Shown here: positions 38,228-48,800 of the stretch, one piece after another
How positions within the stretch are numbered: position 1 is the first letter of the stretch
Layout of the letters: every line of letters begins with the position of its first letter
Source: Reichenbachiella versicolor
Lineage (GTDB): Bacteria; Bacteroidota; Bacteroidia; Cytophagales; Cyclobacteriaceae
Reading direction: 5' to 3'
NCBI RefSeq assembly: GCF_003171675.1
Contig: NZ_QFZQ01000006.1
Coordinates: forward strand, 365,564 to 429,563
DNA: 64,000 bases
Program-made: the position numbers and the translations under genes
The notes under the pieces: model-generated
The model's input: only the letters and a program-made list of their open reading frames with translations
The model's database searches: none
Told to the model about the DNA's origin: nothing

Positions 38228-39250
38228 ATGAAGACCACTAATGACCATCGCCCAGTCGGAGCGTATATACCCAATGAAGATCGCTACAAGTCTGAGTTTT
38301 TTAAAAATGCTGGCAAAACTGGTTTGCAACTCCCTCTAGTTTCTTTGGGACTTTGGCACAACTTCGGCGAAGGCGACGACTTATTCCAAGGAAGAAAGAT
38401 ATTAAGAAAGGCTTTTGACTTAGGTATTACACATTTTGACTTAGCTAATAACTATGGCCCCCCATATGGCTCTGCTGAAGAGAACTTTGGTAGACTGTTC
38501 AAAAAAGACTTTGCTAATTATCGTCATGAATTGGTCATCGCTACCAAGGCGGGATATGACATGTGGCCTGGACCTTACGGTAATGGTGGATCTAGAAAAT
38601 ACTTATTCAATAGTCTAGACCAAAGTTTGCAACGCATGGGACTTGACTATGTGGATATATTCTATCACCATAGACCTGACCCTACCACTCCTATGGAAGA
38701 AACTGTACTTGCTCTCAGTGATATGGTTCGTCAGGGAAAGGCGCTCTATATAGGTATCTCCAATTACTATGAAGTGGAGCAAATGACGGAAATGTGTCAG
38801 CTCATGGAAAAATACAATGTTCCGTTTGTTCTGAACCAATTGAAGTACTCAATGTTTGAGAGAAAGCCTGAGCAGCAAGTAGCGTGGGCTGAAGAGGCTG
38901 GATATGGCATCATTGCTTTCTCTCCTCTGGCTCAAGGTGTATTGACTGATAAGTATCTGAATGGTATTCCGGAAGATTCTAGAGTAGCTAAAAGTGAGAG
39001 TTACTTAAAGCAAGATGATACTTTCCTTTCAAGAGTAGAAAAAGTCAAAGCACTCAATGAAGTAGCGCAGGATAGAGGAATTAGCCTAGCACAAATGGCA
39101 CTGCTATGGGTTCTTCGTCAAAAGTCTGTTTGTTCAGTATTGGCAGGAGCTAGTAGAGAAGAACAATTAGAAGAAAACGTCAAGTTGATGGAGCAACCTG
39201 CTTTGACTGCTGATGAACTTGATAGAATAGAAAAAATTCTTGCAGGTTAA
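38228..39250 (+). CDS. Aldo-keto reductase (YghZ / L-glyceraldehyde 3-phosphate reductase-like)
   Basis: 340 aa, cytoplasmic, full length for the AKR14-like group. The catalytic tetrad is visible: Asp71 and Tyr76 (FDLANNYGPPYGSAEENFG), Lys107 (IATKAG) and His147 or 148 (IFYHHRPDP). NADPH-binding features GISNYY, IIAFSPLAQGVLTDKY and VLAGASREEQLEENV follow. It reduces small aldehydes or sugars with NADPH; the exact substrate is not readable. Monocistronic, convergent with manA across a long terminator. Its place next to manA may be coincidence or may reflect sugar metabolism. Confidence 0.93.
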   Translation: MKTTNDHRPVGAYIPNEDRYKSEFFKNAGKTGLQLPLVSLGLWHNFGEGDDLFQGRKILRKAFDLGITHFDLANNYGPPYGSAEENFGRLFKKDFANYRHELVIATKAGYDMWPGPYGNGGSRKYLFNSLDQSLQRMGLDYVDIFYHHRPDPTTPMEETVLALSDMVRQGKALYIGISNYYEVEQMTEMCQLMEKYNVPFVLNQLKYSMFERKPEQQVAWAEEAGYGIIAFSPLAQGVLTDKYLNGIPEDSRVAKSESYLKQDDTFLSRVEKVKALNEVAQDRGISLAQMALLWVLRQKSVCSVLAGASREEQLEENVKLMEQPALTADELDRIEKILAG

Positions 39251-39270
39251 TTACGAAGATTTTTATAAAA

Positions 39271-39330
39271 AAAGAGGTTGTAAAAGATCAATAGAAGAAC
39301 ATCATTCTTCTGACTTTAACAGCCTCTTTT
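39271..39330. terminator. Bidirectional terminator between aldo-keto reductase and manA
   Basis: A long hairpin: outer arms AAAGAGGTTGTAAAAG and CTTTAACAGCCTCTTT (two imperfect pairs), inner perfect AGAAGAA-catca-TTCTTCT, with A/T runs on both flanks. Suits both convergent genes. Confidence 0.8.
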
Positions 39331-39352
39331 CTATTCTAGTGTTTATCCTTTC

Positions 39353-40570
39353 CTATACAGGCACAGATGCCCTATAGATCACTATTTCATTCTCTGAACT
39401 AATATTCACCTCTGTACCATAAGGAACGAAAAAGGCTTCTCCTTTTTGATATTGATCACTGCCAAGTTCGTTGAAAACCGTTCCTTCTCCATCTACTATC
39501 ATGAAAATCTCGGAGGTCTTGGATCTGAGTTGATATTGTTGGTCTTTGGCAACAGAGATTTTGCTCAATTCAAAATCCGGAGCAGGGCTAGTATATACTC
39601 TTTCCATTCCATTGGCTACAGCCTCACCTTTTAGAATATTGGGTTCGGTAGCTTCAAAGACTACATGTTTGAGTAGCTCTGGTACATCTACATGTTTGGG
39701 AGTAAGTCCTCCTCTCAATACATTATCAGAGTTGGCCATCAGTTCCATATTTTGTCCTTCCATATAAGCATGCGGTATGCCTGCATCTTGAAATACAGCC
39801 TCTCCAGCGTTGACTTTTACAATATTGAAAAAGTAAATTGAGTAAATCCCCTTATCTAAATTCCCTTCAGGACAAAAAGTATTAAAAGCTTTAGCTGCCC
39901 AATAATCTGGACTGGCCTTTTCCAGACTTCCAGCTTTATACAATGGTAAAACTCGATCTATCAAAGGTCTCAAAACCTTGTTGGTCTGCTCAGCCGACTC
40001 CTCCATCACAGTTTGATAAAGCCCTTTGTATCCTTCTGATTGAAATACTTCTGATAGGTGAGATAACTCTGGAGTCTGATTCAGTAGAGTTAAAAGTTTC
40101 TCCTCACTTAGAAATCCATGTAACAACCAAAACTCACTAAGTGCCACCATGATCTCTGGCTTATGGTTATCATCCTTGTAGTTTCGGTTTTTTGCTTTCA
40201 GATCTATCCCCAATTCATTCTCTTTTTGAAAACCTTTCTCTGCCTCAGCCTTAGTCGGATGTACTTGGATAGATAACATGTCATTGACATCAAGTACCTT
40301 GAAAAGATATGGTAGGCGTCCAAACTTGTTAGCTACCGATTCTCCCAAGAATAGATTAACATTAGATCTAATCGCTTCATTCAGTAACTCATCACTGGAC
40401 AACCTTGAAGGGGCGTTATCGTGCGCTCCCAACCAATATTCTGCACAGGTTTCTCCTGGTTTTTTTATACCTAAGAGTTCAGGGATGTAATCTTTCCCAC
40501 CCCATGCATAGTTTTGAACTGTTCCTTCTATTCTTACAATTTTGGAATTCATCTTATCATTTAACGACAT
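39353..40570 (-). CDS. manA: Type I mannose-6-phosphate isomerase
   Basis: 405 aa (a second ATG six codons in, at 40552, is possible). Interconverts mannose 6-phosphate and fructose 6-phosphate in the cytoplasm. The zinc site is visible: Gln102 and His104 in SIQVHP, Glu139 in YKDDNHKPEIM, His267 in QDAGIPHAYMEGQN. The active-site arginine region (SDNVLRGGLTPKH) is also present. Length and motifs fit the eukaryote-like type I enzymes. It is divergent from the AraC gene 214 bp away and close to a GH130 phosphorylase locus, which supports use of mannose from a mannan. Confidence 0.95.
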   Translation of the reverse strand: MSLNDKMNSKIVRIEGTVQNYAWGGKDYIPELLGIKKPGETCAEYWLGAHDNAPSRLSSDELLNEAIRSNVNLFLGESVANKFGRLPYLFKVLDVNDMLSIQVHPTKAEAEKGFQKENELGIDLKAKNRNYKDDNHKPEIMVALSEFWLLHGFLSEEKLLTLLNQTPELSHLSEVFQSEGYKGLYQTVMEESAEQTNKVLRPLIDRVLPLYKAGSLEKASPDYWAAKAFNTFCPEGNLDKGIYSIYFFNIVKVNAGEAVFQDAGIPHAYMEGQNMELMANSDNVLRGGLTPKHVDVPELLKHVVFEATEPNILKGEAVANGMERVYTSPAPDFELSKISVAKDQQYQLRSKTSEIFMIVDGEGTVFNELGSDQYQKGEAFFVPYGTEVNISSENEIVIYRASVPV

Positions 40571-40784
40571 ATCACAAAGCTGTTATTACTCGCTCTAAAT
40601 TGAAAATACTATACTGCAAATGCTAGGTAGTTTCGAGAGACTAACCAAATTATAGTGATATTATTATTTCAATTGTAACTATAAGTTTCAATAAAATATT
40701 GAACCAATGCAAACTTAGAGCTTATCGAAAACTCATTTTAAGTACTTTTACATAGGCACTGATTTGGTGCTAAAGGACACCATT

Positions 40785-41690
40785 ATGAAAATATACAATG
40801 AGATCACACCTGTAACCTCAAATGACATTTTTGTAAGTCTGGATCACAAAGACGCTAAGTTTGACTATCCGGTTCATCGACATCCTGAATTTGAGTTGAA
40901 CTTAGTGATTAATTCTACTGGAAATAGAATTGTAGGTGATTCGGTAGAAGTCTATCAAGAACTCGACTTAGTCTTAATAGGTCCTCGAACTTATCATTGC
41001 TGGGAAAGTAAAAATTCAGACGGACCTGTAAGGGTAATCACTATCCAGTTTGAAGAGCATTTTACGGAGAATGATATTCTTTCAAAGAAATCCTTAAAGC
41101 ACATCAGACAGCTTCTATTAGAGTCAGTAAGGGGAATATCATTCAGTGGGGAAACACGGCTGCTGGTTTGTGAAAAAATGAAAGGGCTAAATGATTTGAA
41201 TGAGTTTGAGTCCATTCTTGAGTTTTTAAGAATATTGAACATTTTAGCATCTTCATCTGAAAAGAACTTTTTGTGTAGTGAGGGGTTTAGTTCTCAACCA
41301 GATCGTTCTAAAAACAGAAGAATAAATGAGGTCTATGATTTTGTGCTAAAAAACTATCAAGACCCCCATCTCAATCTTCATATCATAGCTCAGAGGGTTA
41401 ATATGAGTGATTCTGCTTTTAGCCACTTTTTCAAAAAACGTACTAATAAAAGTTTTACTCAATTTATCATTGACATGAGAATTGGAAAAGCGGTAGAACT
41501 ATTAAATGAGTCTGAAGATAGCGTTTCTCAAATTTGCTACTCATGCGGCTTCAATAACGTTTCCAATTTCAATCGGTTATTCAAAAAAAACAAAGGTGTC
41601 ACTCCAAGAGAGTTTAGATCGCAATTTCAAGACCTATCACCTTCAAACTTTACTGATCGCAAGGAATATTTAATAGAAAGCTCATTGTGA
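40785..41690 (+). CDS. AraC family transcriptional regulator
   Basis: 301 aa from the ATG at 40785, chosen because AAAGGA sits seven bases upstream; the frame begins seven codons earlier at a TTG. N-terminal cupin-type ligand domain (FDYPVHRHPEFELNLVINSTGNRIVGD, HCWESK), then a linker and a two-HTH AraC domain at about 190-285 (LNLHIIAQRVNMSDSAFSHFFKKRTNKSFTQF, VSQICYSCGFNNVSNFNRLFKKNKGVTPREFR). Such regulators sense sugars. It sits between manA and the SusCD/GH-A operon, which has no HTCS of its own, so it is the best candidate regulator of the region 39-56 kb. Confidence 0.93.
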   Translation: MKIYNEITPVTSNDIFVSLDHKDAKFDYPVHRHPEFELNLVINSTGNRIVGDSVEVYQELDLVLIGPRTYHCWESKNSDGPVRVITIQFEEHFTENDILSKKSLKHIRQLLLESVRGISFSGETRLLVCEKMKGLNDLNEFESILEFLRILNILASSSEKNFLCSEGFSSQPDRSKNRRINEVYDFVLKNYQDPHLNLHIIAQRVNMSDSAFSHFFKKRTNKSFTQFIIDMRIGKAVELLNESEDSVSQICYSCGFNNVSNFNRLFKKNKGVTPREFRSQFQDLSPSNFTDRKEYLIESSL

Positions 41691-41818
41691 GCTAATCATT
41701 TGCTTATTGTTCCATGCGTTCAAACTGAGACGGTCTTGTATTTTTGGCTTATATCCATGCATTTTAAACTCTAAAACTGCACCAATAAATACCAAAGTGA
41801 GTTCGTCCTAATTAAAAA

Positions 41819-41846
41819 AGACTCCGAAATAAATACTTCGGAGTCT
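41819..41846 (-). terminator. Intrinsic terminator of the SusCD/GH-A operon
   Basis: A perfect 10-bp stem (AGACTCCGAA/TTCGGAGTCT); on the minus strand it is followed by TTTTTT. It lies about 43 nt after the GH-A stop and between two convergent genes. Confidence 0.9.
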
Positions 41847-41889
41847 CTATACACAGATGAATAAAACTCTAAACAAATAATATAAAGTC

Positions 41890-43389
41890 TTAGTCCATAT
41901 TAGTTATTACAACTAAACTCTGACCTTTCGCTTCGATTTCATACCCTTCATTAAAGTCTATTTCTAGATCTGTTTCTAAAGGTATTGGCAAACCTGCTTC
42001 ATCTACAGGCTTGACTTCTTCACTATAAACATATTTTTTTGCAGACTTGAGTAAAATGCCACTATCAAACTTCACTTCCAACTCATAGTCAGTCAAGCTG
42101 CTATTGACTACAGCGATCATATACTTGCCTTGATGAGCGACTGCAATAGCTCTTACTCCATTTTTTGAAGGTAGCTCTACTTCAAAAACCTGAGCACCTG
42201 TCTGCATGTACCTAGATAGAAGAGAGGAAGAATAGAACCAAGGTCTTATCTCTTCTTCTTCAGCACCTCCAAATAACTCTTCACCAAGAATATTCCAAAA
42301 TCCCCAGACTTTAAGTTGCTTATCATCACCTCCAAGATTGTTGTGCATGGCGTCATCCAATCCCCAAGCTACCATACCTGAAAACCCTGCATTTACTACT
42401 TGCATAGTGGCATCTGCCATATCAATTCCATAGAAAAAATCCTTAACCATCATGTTAGAGTCATTTCCAGCATACTCATCAGCTGCGATTCTATCAAGAT
42501 TCTGGTTATATAATTCTGCTTCGGTCGTCTTATTGAACTTGAGTCCAAGCTCTCCCATAATTATATCCTTACCTGCTGGGGTAGCTTCTATATAAGCTTT
42601 AATAGTTTCACTGAATTGCCCACCACGTACAGAAGTTTGATCCGGATAAGCATGAATATCATATAATCCTATTTCGTCTCCTAAATCGTAATCCGCTTGA
42701 GCTAACCAATTCGTTAAGGATCCATCCCAAACTGCTATATCAGGACCTGCTATTGTAACCTGATCACTAACCCCAAGCGTCTCCATTTCATCATAGAATA
42801 ACGATATGGCTCTCTGCCAAAGATCATAGTCTCCATCTGTCGCTGCCCAATCTCCATTTGGCTCATTGATGAGATTATAGTACTTGATACAAGTGTAACC
42901 TTTATCATTAACAAGGAAATCTAAAAATCTAGCTGCATACTCCAAATTCGGTTCATTCAGATCTCCTGTGCTTATTTGGTCAAATCCCCACTCACCAAAC
43001 ATCACAGTAACTTTATTAGACTGGCAGTAGTCTAATATTTTAGCTAGCCCTTCTAGATTCTTTTCAGGATCATAAGTACCTCCATGTAGATACATTTCTC
43101 CAGCAGTAGTTATGACACGCATGAACTTAGGTTTCATAAAGTCCAATCTGGCATACATCTTATCCCAATCCGCATCCGATATTGGACTGTTCCAATCATT
43201 ATATGCATGTGGATATGCATCCCACTGAGCCCCGTTACCAATGTAATTAGAGTTAATCACATTCACCGTTTTGACCATTATTGTCGGGTCTACTTTAGGA
43301 CTATATGATTCAATGGCATCAGTATCACATGATATAGCAACCAACAGAATAACAGGAGTCAATATTCTTAATACTTTACTTTTCATCAT
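41890..43389 (-). CDS. Clan GH-A glycoside hydrolase lipoprotein (paralogue 1)
   Basis: 499 aa with a lipoprotein signal (Cys21 in LLVAISCDTD), so it is anchored at the surface or in the periplasm. A (beta/alpha)8-barrel of clan GH-A is indicated by YYNLINEPNGDW (acid/base Glu176), IHAY (His246) and IIMGELGLK (nucleophile Glu280), plus an early FGEWGF strand. A C-terminal beta domain (about 410-499, ISVAVNSSLTDYELEV-type) is usual for GH30/GH39/GH5-like enzymes. I cannot fix the GH family. The neighbouring GH130 and manA suggest an endo-beta-mannanase or mannosidase activity (inference). Last gene of the SusCD operon, 17 nt after the lipoprotein. Similar throughout to the gene at 52468. Confidence 0.87.
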   Translation of the reverse strand: MMKSKVLRILTPVILLVAISCDTDAIESYSPKVDPTIMVKTVNVINSNYIGNGAQWDAYPHAYNDWNSPISDADWDKMYARLDFMKPKFMRVITTAGEMYLHGGTYDPEKNLEGLAKILDYCQSNKVTVMFGEWGFDQISTGDLNEPNLEYAARFLDFLVNDKGYTCIKYYNLINEPNGDWAATDGDYDLWQRAISLFYDEMETLGVSDQVTIAGPDIAVWDGSLTNWLAQADYDLGDEIGLYDIHAYPDQTSVRGGQFSETIKAYIEATPAGKDIIMGELGLKFNKTTEAELYNQNLDRIAADEYAGNDSNMMVKDFFYGIDMADATMQVVNAGFSGMVAWGLDDAMHNNLGGDDKQLKVWGFWNILGEELFGGAEEEEIRPWFYSSSLLSRYMQTGAQVFEVELPSKNGVRAIAVAHQGKYMIAVVNSSLTDYELEVKFDSGILLKSAKKYVYSEEVKPVDEAGLPIPLETDLEIDFNEGYEIEAKGQSLVVITNMD

Positions 43390-43406
43390 TGCTTTATCTT
43401 TTTCTG

Positions 43407-44321
43407 TTATTCTTCAACTCTCGAAAACTTATACCAAAACCTTTCTGTATGACTTAATTCTAATAAAGGATTTTTGGGATTTCCTTCCCATATCGCATTT
43501 ACCCCCCAGTCATTGTTTACATAAGTCAATACCAATGTATTACCATCATCCTCAAACGAGACTTCAAAGTCGACCGAAGCCCCTGCTTGATTAAATTGTA
43601 CTGTATTGGTTGTCAAATTGTGCTCCCAAACACCATTATCAATTGGAAGCTTCCTGAACAATTCAGACCAATCATTGGCTGGTGGAGCTGGAATAGTTTG
43701 ATCCTCTTTGACAAAGTTTCCATATTGATCATCTACTCCCTTCGAATGGGTAAAAGTCCCTCTGAGATTACCTTCGCGTGTACCCTTTTCAAAATCAAAC
43801 GTGAAAAGATTATCAATTTCAAAGGAGGCTCCTGACAGATAATCTGTAACATTCTTAGTTCCTGACCAGCCCCAAGGCTCTGTGGGTGCAATCAAATAAT
43901 AAAGCATAAACTCATCGATTTTCCACGTTCCTTCGATTTCAATATTTACCTCTCTTAGCTTTACTGACCAGTTTCTAACCTTTCCTGAAGCTGACGTAAC
44001 AGAGTAAACTAAAGTGGAGTCTTCATTGCCAAAATTCACTTGTTCACCTGATTCGGGAGACGAGGTAGCCTTGTAGGATAGCGCTAGTTCAGGAACCATA
44101 TTAGTTATATCCACATTATTAGGAACACTAATAAGCACTCTTCCACTGTCCTCTCCTATAGTCTCTATTACTGCAGGTCCTATCTGACCGTCCATATTAA
44201 ACTCTAGAATAGAACGATCATTGAAGGTAATATCTTTCAGGTTGTCGTCTTCGTCCTGGCACGCCGCTAGTCCGGCTACTAAGACGATTAACATCCATAT
44301 GGTGTATTTTATATTATTCAT
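43407..44321 (-). CDS. Surface lipoprotein with DUF5018-like N-domain and lipocalin-like C-domain
   Basis: 304 aa from the ATG at 44321; the longer frame begins at a TTG inside the SusD stop region. Lipoprotein signal with Cys21 (VLVAGLAACQDED). N-terminal about 80-aa module (ILEFNMDGQIGPAVI...VLISVPNNVDITNMVPELALSY...YSVTSASGKVRNWSVKL) is of the DUF5018 type also found three times in the protein at 49114. The second half (EGTWKIDEFMLYYL..., FWYKFSRV) looks like a beta-barrel lipocalin-like domain. As the SusE position of the operon (4 nt after SusD), it is probably a surface glycan-binding protein. No catalytic motif. Confidence 0.8.
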   Translation of the reverse strand: MNNIKYTIWMLIVLVAGLAACQDEDDNLKDITFNDRSILEFNMDGQIGPAVIETIGEDSGRVLISVPNNVDITNMVPELALSYKATSSPESGEQVNFGNEDSTLVYSVTSASGKVRNWSVKLREVNIEIEGTWKIDEFMLYYLIAPTEPWGWSGTKNVTDYLSGASFEIDNLFTFDFEKGTREGNLRGTFTHSKGVDDQYGNFVKEDQTIPAPPANDWSELFRKLPIDNGVWEHNLTTNTVQFNQAGASVDFEVSFEDDGNTLVLTYVNNDWGVNAIWEGNPKNPLLELSHTERFWYKFSRVEE

Positions 44322-44325
44322 CTTA

Positions 44326-45861
44326 TTATTCAATTAAAGAGTTAAGGTCTTGTTCATTTTGTGGTATCTCATAGAAGTCAGCGTATTGCCCTACTATTTT
44401 ACCGTATTGACCTTCTAATACTTCTCTAACCTTGTTTGTCCTTCTTAGGTCAAAAAGCCTTTCTCCTTCAAAAGCCAATTCTTTAGTACGCTCCATAAAT
44501 ACTTCTTCTCTAAATTCTTCAGTGCTTAGGCCTGACACTAAATTATTTGGTCTTTCTGAAGCAACCGTAGCTCTATTTCGAATTCTATTTACCCAGTCAT
44601 AAGCTTCAGTTGTAGGACCTGATGCTTCTGCATATACCAAAGCAATATCTGTGTATCTAATGACAGGCAGGTAATGATTACTTCTATCTGCTTGCTGGCC
44701 TTTATCTATGTACTTCAGTGTAAATGGGTATGGTAAATTACCTGGATAGGTCGATATTGTTCCATCTAATAACGTCACCTCATCCACAATCAAATCTGTT
44801 GATCTCAAGTCGTTTCTGTCCCCAAAAACCTGATTGTAAAAAGGAATCTCGGTTGTCAAATGTCCCCATCCATCTGAAATGGATACATTATCTGCCCCAA
44901 ACTCTATGGTCGTACCTCCAAGTGCTGGGACTTGTAACATAGATATTGAAGACCAATCATTTCCGTTTTCTCCTCCTGACACTTGTGCTCCAATACTAAA
45001 GATGAATTCATTTCCAACCTGATTATCCACATCCCAAAGAGACTTATAATCATTGGTCTCAGACCAAAACTCATAACCAGCGCTATTGTTCAAAACCTTC
45101 TCAGCATACAGGGCAGCATTATCATAGTATTCATTTGCGTCTACTACATATTCATATCCAGCAGCACCACTAGCAGAAGATGAAGCCTGATGTAAATAAA
45201 CCTTGGCAAGTAACGCTTGTGCGGAAACTTTAGTAGCTCTTGCGTCTTTTGAAATAAGATCACCAGGATCTATATCTTTCATCATTAATTCGGCCGCTAA
45301 CAAATCCTTCTCAATAAAAGCATAAAGATCCGCAATGGTAGATTTAGCCTTTGGAATATCTTCTACACTTAATATAGGTGTGTCTCTCATAGGTACTTCT
45401 CCAAAAACTCTCACCAAATTAAAATGGTGCAGAGCTCTCAAAAATTGTGCTTCTCCCAATATTTGGTTTCTCTCCTCATCTATCATCGGAATGCTTTCAT
45501 CTACTCTAGACAGCAGGAGATTCACTCTATTGATCCCCATATAGGCATTGAAGTATACACTGCTCAATACCAAATTAGTCCCAATAGGATTCCAGTTATC
45601 TAATTCATGGTCTGCTGGCTGAGCATCTGCCTTAAGCGTAAACTCTTCTGTTCCTAAGACTCCTACATAATACAGATAACGACCATAATATTCTATAGTA
45701 GACAAAGCGTCGTATGCATGTGCCAAAGCTGCTCTCACATCTTCTTCAGTCTGATAAAACTGATCAGAAGTTACTATACCATATGGCTCTTCTTCTAGGG
45801 AACATGCTCCTATAGAAACGAGCACAATTCCTGCTATAATTTTATTAATTAAACTCTTCAT
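44326..45861 (-). CDS. SusD/RagB family outer-membrane lipoprotein
   Basis: 511 aa from the ATG at 45861, which is preceded by GGAG five bases upstream; a GTG three codons earlier opens the frame but is part of that Shine-Dalgarno. Lipoprotein signal with Cys20 (VLVSIGACSLEEEP). SusD-type blocks: FYQTEEDVRAALAHAYDAL, AQFLRALHHFNLVRVFGEVPM, IALVYAEASG, FMERTKELAFEGERLFDLRRTNKV. Shorter than the other two SusD proteins here and of a different subgroup (closer to common RagB). Partners with SusC encoded 12 nt upstream to import oligosaccharides, presumably mannan-derived. Confidence 0.95.
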   Translation of the reverse strand: MKSLINKIIAGIVLVSIGACSLEEEPYGIVTSDQFYQTEEDVRAALAHAYDALSTIEYYGRYLYYVGVLGTEEFTLKADAQPADHELDNWNPIGTNLVLSSVYFNAYMGINRVNLLLSRVDESIPMIDEERNQILGEAQFLRALHHFNLVRVFGEVPMRDTPILSVEDIPKAKSTIADLYAFIEKDLLAAELMMKDIDPGDLISKDARATKVSAQALLAKVYLHQASSSASGAAGYEYVVDANEYYDNAALYAEKVLNNSAGYEFWSETNDYKSLWDVDNQVGNEFIFSIGAQVSGGENGNDWSSISMLQVPALGGTTIEFGADNVSISDGWGHLTTEIPFYNQVFGDRNDLRSTDLIVDEVTLLDGTISTYPGNLPYPFTLKYIDKGQQADRSNHYLPVIRYTDIALVYAEASGPTTEAYDWVNRIRNRATVASERPNNLVSGLSTEEFREEVFMERTKELAFEGERLFDLRRTNKVREVLEGQYGKIVGQYADFYEIPQNEQDLNSLIE

Positions 45862-45873
45862 AATCTCCACTTA

Positions 45874-48800
45874 TCAAAATCTTGCATTGACACCTAAAGT
45901 AAATACTCTTGGCCTTGGTACACCCGGCCCCCAATAGACTCCATAGACTCCAACCTCAGGATCATATCCACTAAACTTTGTCCAAGTCGCGATATTTTCC
46001 ACATTGAAATTCACACTCAGCAAACTGAATACACTATTTGCAGGCACATGATAAGTCAAAGAAGCATTTTGAAACTTGACATAAGACCCGTCCTCAATAA
46101 AGTAACTAGACAATCGATAAGATCTAGCAGATACTAAACTGGGGTGTTCATTATTAGGATTATCTACAGTCCATCTGCTTGCTTTAACGCTTCCTTGATT
46201 CAGTCGATCAACATTAAGTACATCATTTCCATATGCTCCAGTAAAAAACAATCTCAAATCAAAATTCTTCCACTTCAATGTCGAATTAAAGCCAAATGTA
46301 AAATCAGGATTAGGATCACCTATAAATGTTCTATCTAGATCATCTACTATACCGTTTCCATCAACATCCACATACTTGATCTCGCCTGGCAATGCATTAT
46401 CTCCTTGTAATCCTGCTGCCAAACCTTCTTCTCTGGTTTGAACGATCCCATCCGTCTTATACCCGTAAAACGCATATATTGGCATACCTTTTGATAAGCT
46501 ATTGGGAAACGCTCTGAGTAGTTCTATTTCATCTCCAAAAAATTGAGGAACTACATAACTAGTCCCATTTTCTTCTATAATGTCTTGTTCTACTCTAAGA
46601 ACTTCACTCACATTTCGAGAAAAGTTGAAACCCAGATTCAAAGACATATCTTCAGTTTCAAAAGCTACTGCATCTACAACTATTTCGAACCCTTTATTCA
46701 AGACATCTCCATCATTTTGCCATTGCTCATTGAACCCTGAGGAAGGAGCAATCTTTGCCCTTCTTAATAGATCATGAGTTTCCTTATGATAAAAGTCCAA
46801 CTCTATATTTAATGCACTTTCAAATAGACCTAACTCAACTCCTACATCAGTATGAACTGTAGTCTCCCATTTAAGTGATGGATTCGCTACACCTGCCCAA
46901 ATTGTACGCCCTTGGGAGTCATTACCATTAGGAATCCCAGGACCAAAACCTACTGTCCATTGACCATTCAGCCAAGTTCTGGAATTATCCAATAAATCTA
47001 AGGACATAAATGGTTGTAAAGCGGACTGATCACCTGTAACACCATACGATCCTCTAATCTTTAACTTATTAACTGGAGTAAAGACTGGAAAAAAGTTTTC
47101 CTTATGCAAATTCCAGCCAATTGCACCTGATGAGAAATACCCAAATCGATTATTCTTACCAAACTTTGAAGAACCATCCGCTCTACCATTAAAGGTCACT
47201 AAATATTTATCATCAAAATTATACTTGATGCGTGCCAAATAAGAATTCAACTTTAACGGTACATAAGAATTATGAACATTCTTTTCTCCTGCTGAATTTA
47301 AATCCTCATTCTCTAGATAATCATTTACAAAATCAGTACCTATCAAAGTTGAAGTTCGTATCCCATACTCTTCATAAGAAGTACCAATGAGAGCATCAAT
47401 CTTATGCTTACCAAAACCTTTTACATAAGAGACGGTATTATCGTACACCCATCTGCTTGATTTACTGTTTGAGATAGTTCCATAACCATTAGATGTTGAA
47501 CCTTGATTACCAAACATAGTAGGTTCGTAATAATCACCTACTGACTCTTTATATACGTTTCTGACATATGATTTAAAAGTTAATCCACTGATGATTTCCC
47601 ATTCTAAATATAAATTACTGAATAAATCAAATGACTCTGACTCATTCTTAATTCTATTTCTTACGGCACCTGGATTGAAAAAGTCTCTCTGTCCTACTTG
47701 ATGAAATCCTCCTAGTGTATCCCGAACAGGAAAAACTGGATTTCTGTAGATAGCACCTTCTGTACTTGCTATAGTCTGATTAATATAGGCTAAATTAGAA
47801 TTGATGCCTACTTTAACATTTTTCCAAACTTGATTTTCTAAGTCTGTTTTTAAAGTCAACCTATCATATTCATTACCTTTTACAATTCCATCTTGGTTTA
47901 AATATCCTAAAGAAATACTAGACCGTGACTTCTCAGTTCCTCCTCTTACAGCAACACTGGCATTATGAGTAAATGCATCTTGAAATACTTCATCTGGCCA
48001 ATAGGTTTTGTCTTGCCAAGCTCCATTTCGAATTTCAGACAACGAAGGGTAGTATAAACCATTTTCAGGATTAGTAGCACCTACATACCTAACGGTAGTA
48101 CCAATTGAATTGGGTAACGCATCTCTATTAGCATCGGCCTCATTTTCAAGTAGTGCATATAAATAAGGGTCTGTTATTAGGTCGAAGCTTCTAGGTAGAG
48201 TTGAAACTGACATTTGGTAATTTGCTTCTACTTGAAAGTCATTTTCTACGCCTTTTTTAGTAGTCACTAAAATTACTCCACTTGCTCCTCTAGAACCATA
48301 TATTGCCGCCGATGAGGCATCTTTCAAAACACTTATTGATTCTATATCATTTGTATTCAACTGTGTCAAATTCCCTGCTGGACCTATTGGGATACCGTCA
48401 ACGACTAATAGAGGGTCTGAAGTTCCAAAAAATGAGTTAGTACCTCGTATTCTGATGGTACTACCTGCGCCTGGTGCTCCCGAATTACTAGTAACTTGCA
48501 ATCCTGCTATACGCCCTTTCAATAACTCATCTACAGATGTAGCTAAAGTTGGACTTAACTCATCTGTTTTAACTTTTGCTGTTGCTCCAGTCAAATCATC
48601 CTTTTTAGTGACTCCATACCCGACTACGACTACTTCCCCTAATGCTTCAATATCGTAGATCATAGTCACATCTATGACAGATTGACTACCCACTTCAAAT
48701 TCCTGAGTTGATAATCCTATGAAACTAAAAACTAGTGTGTTTGCCTCATTAGGCATGTTTACGGTATAATACCCGTCCATATCCGTCATCGTACCCTTAC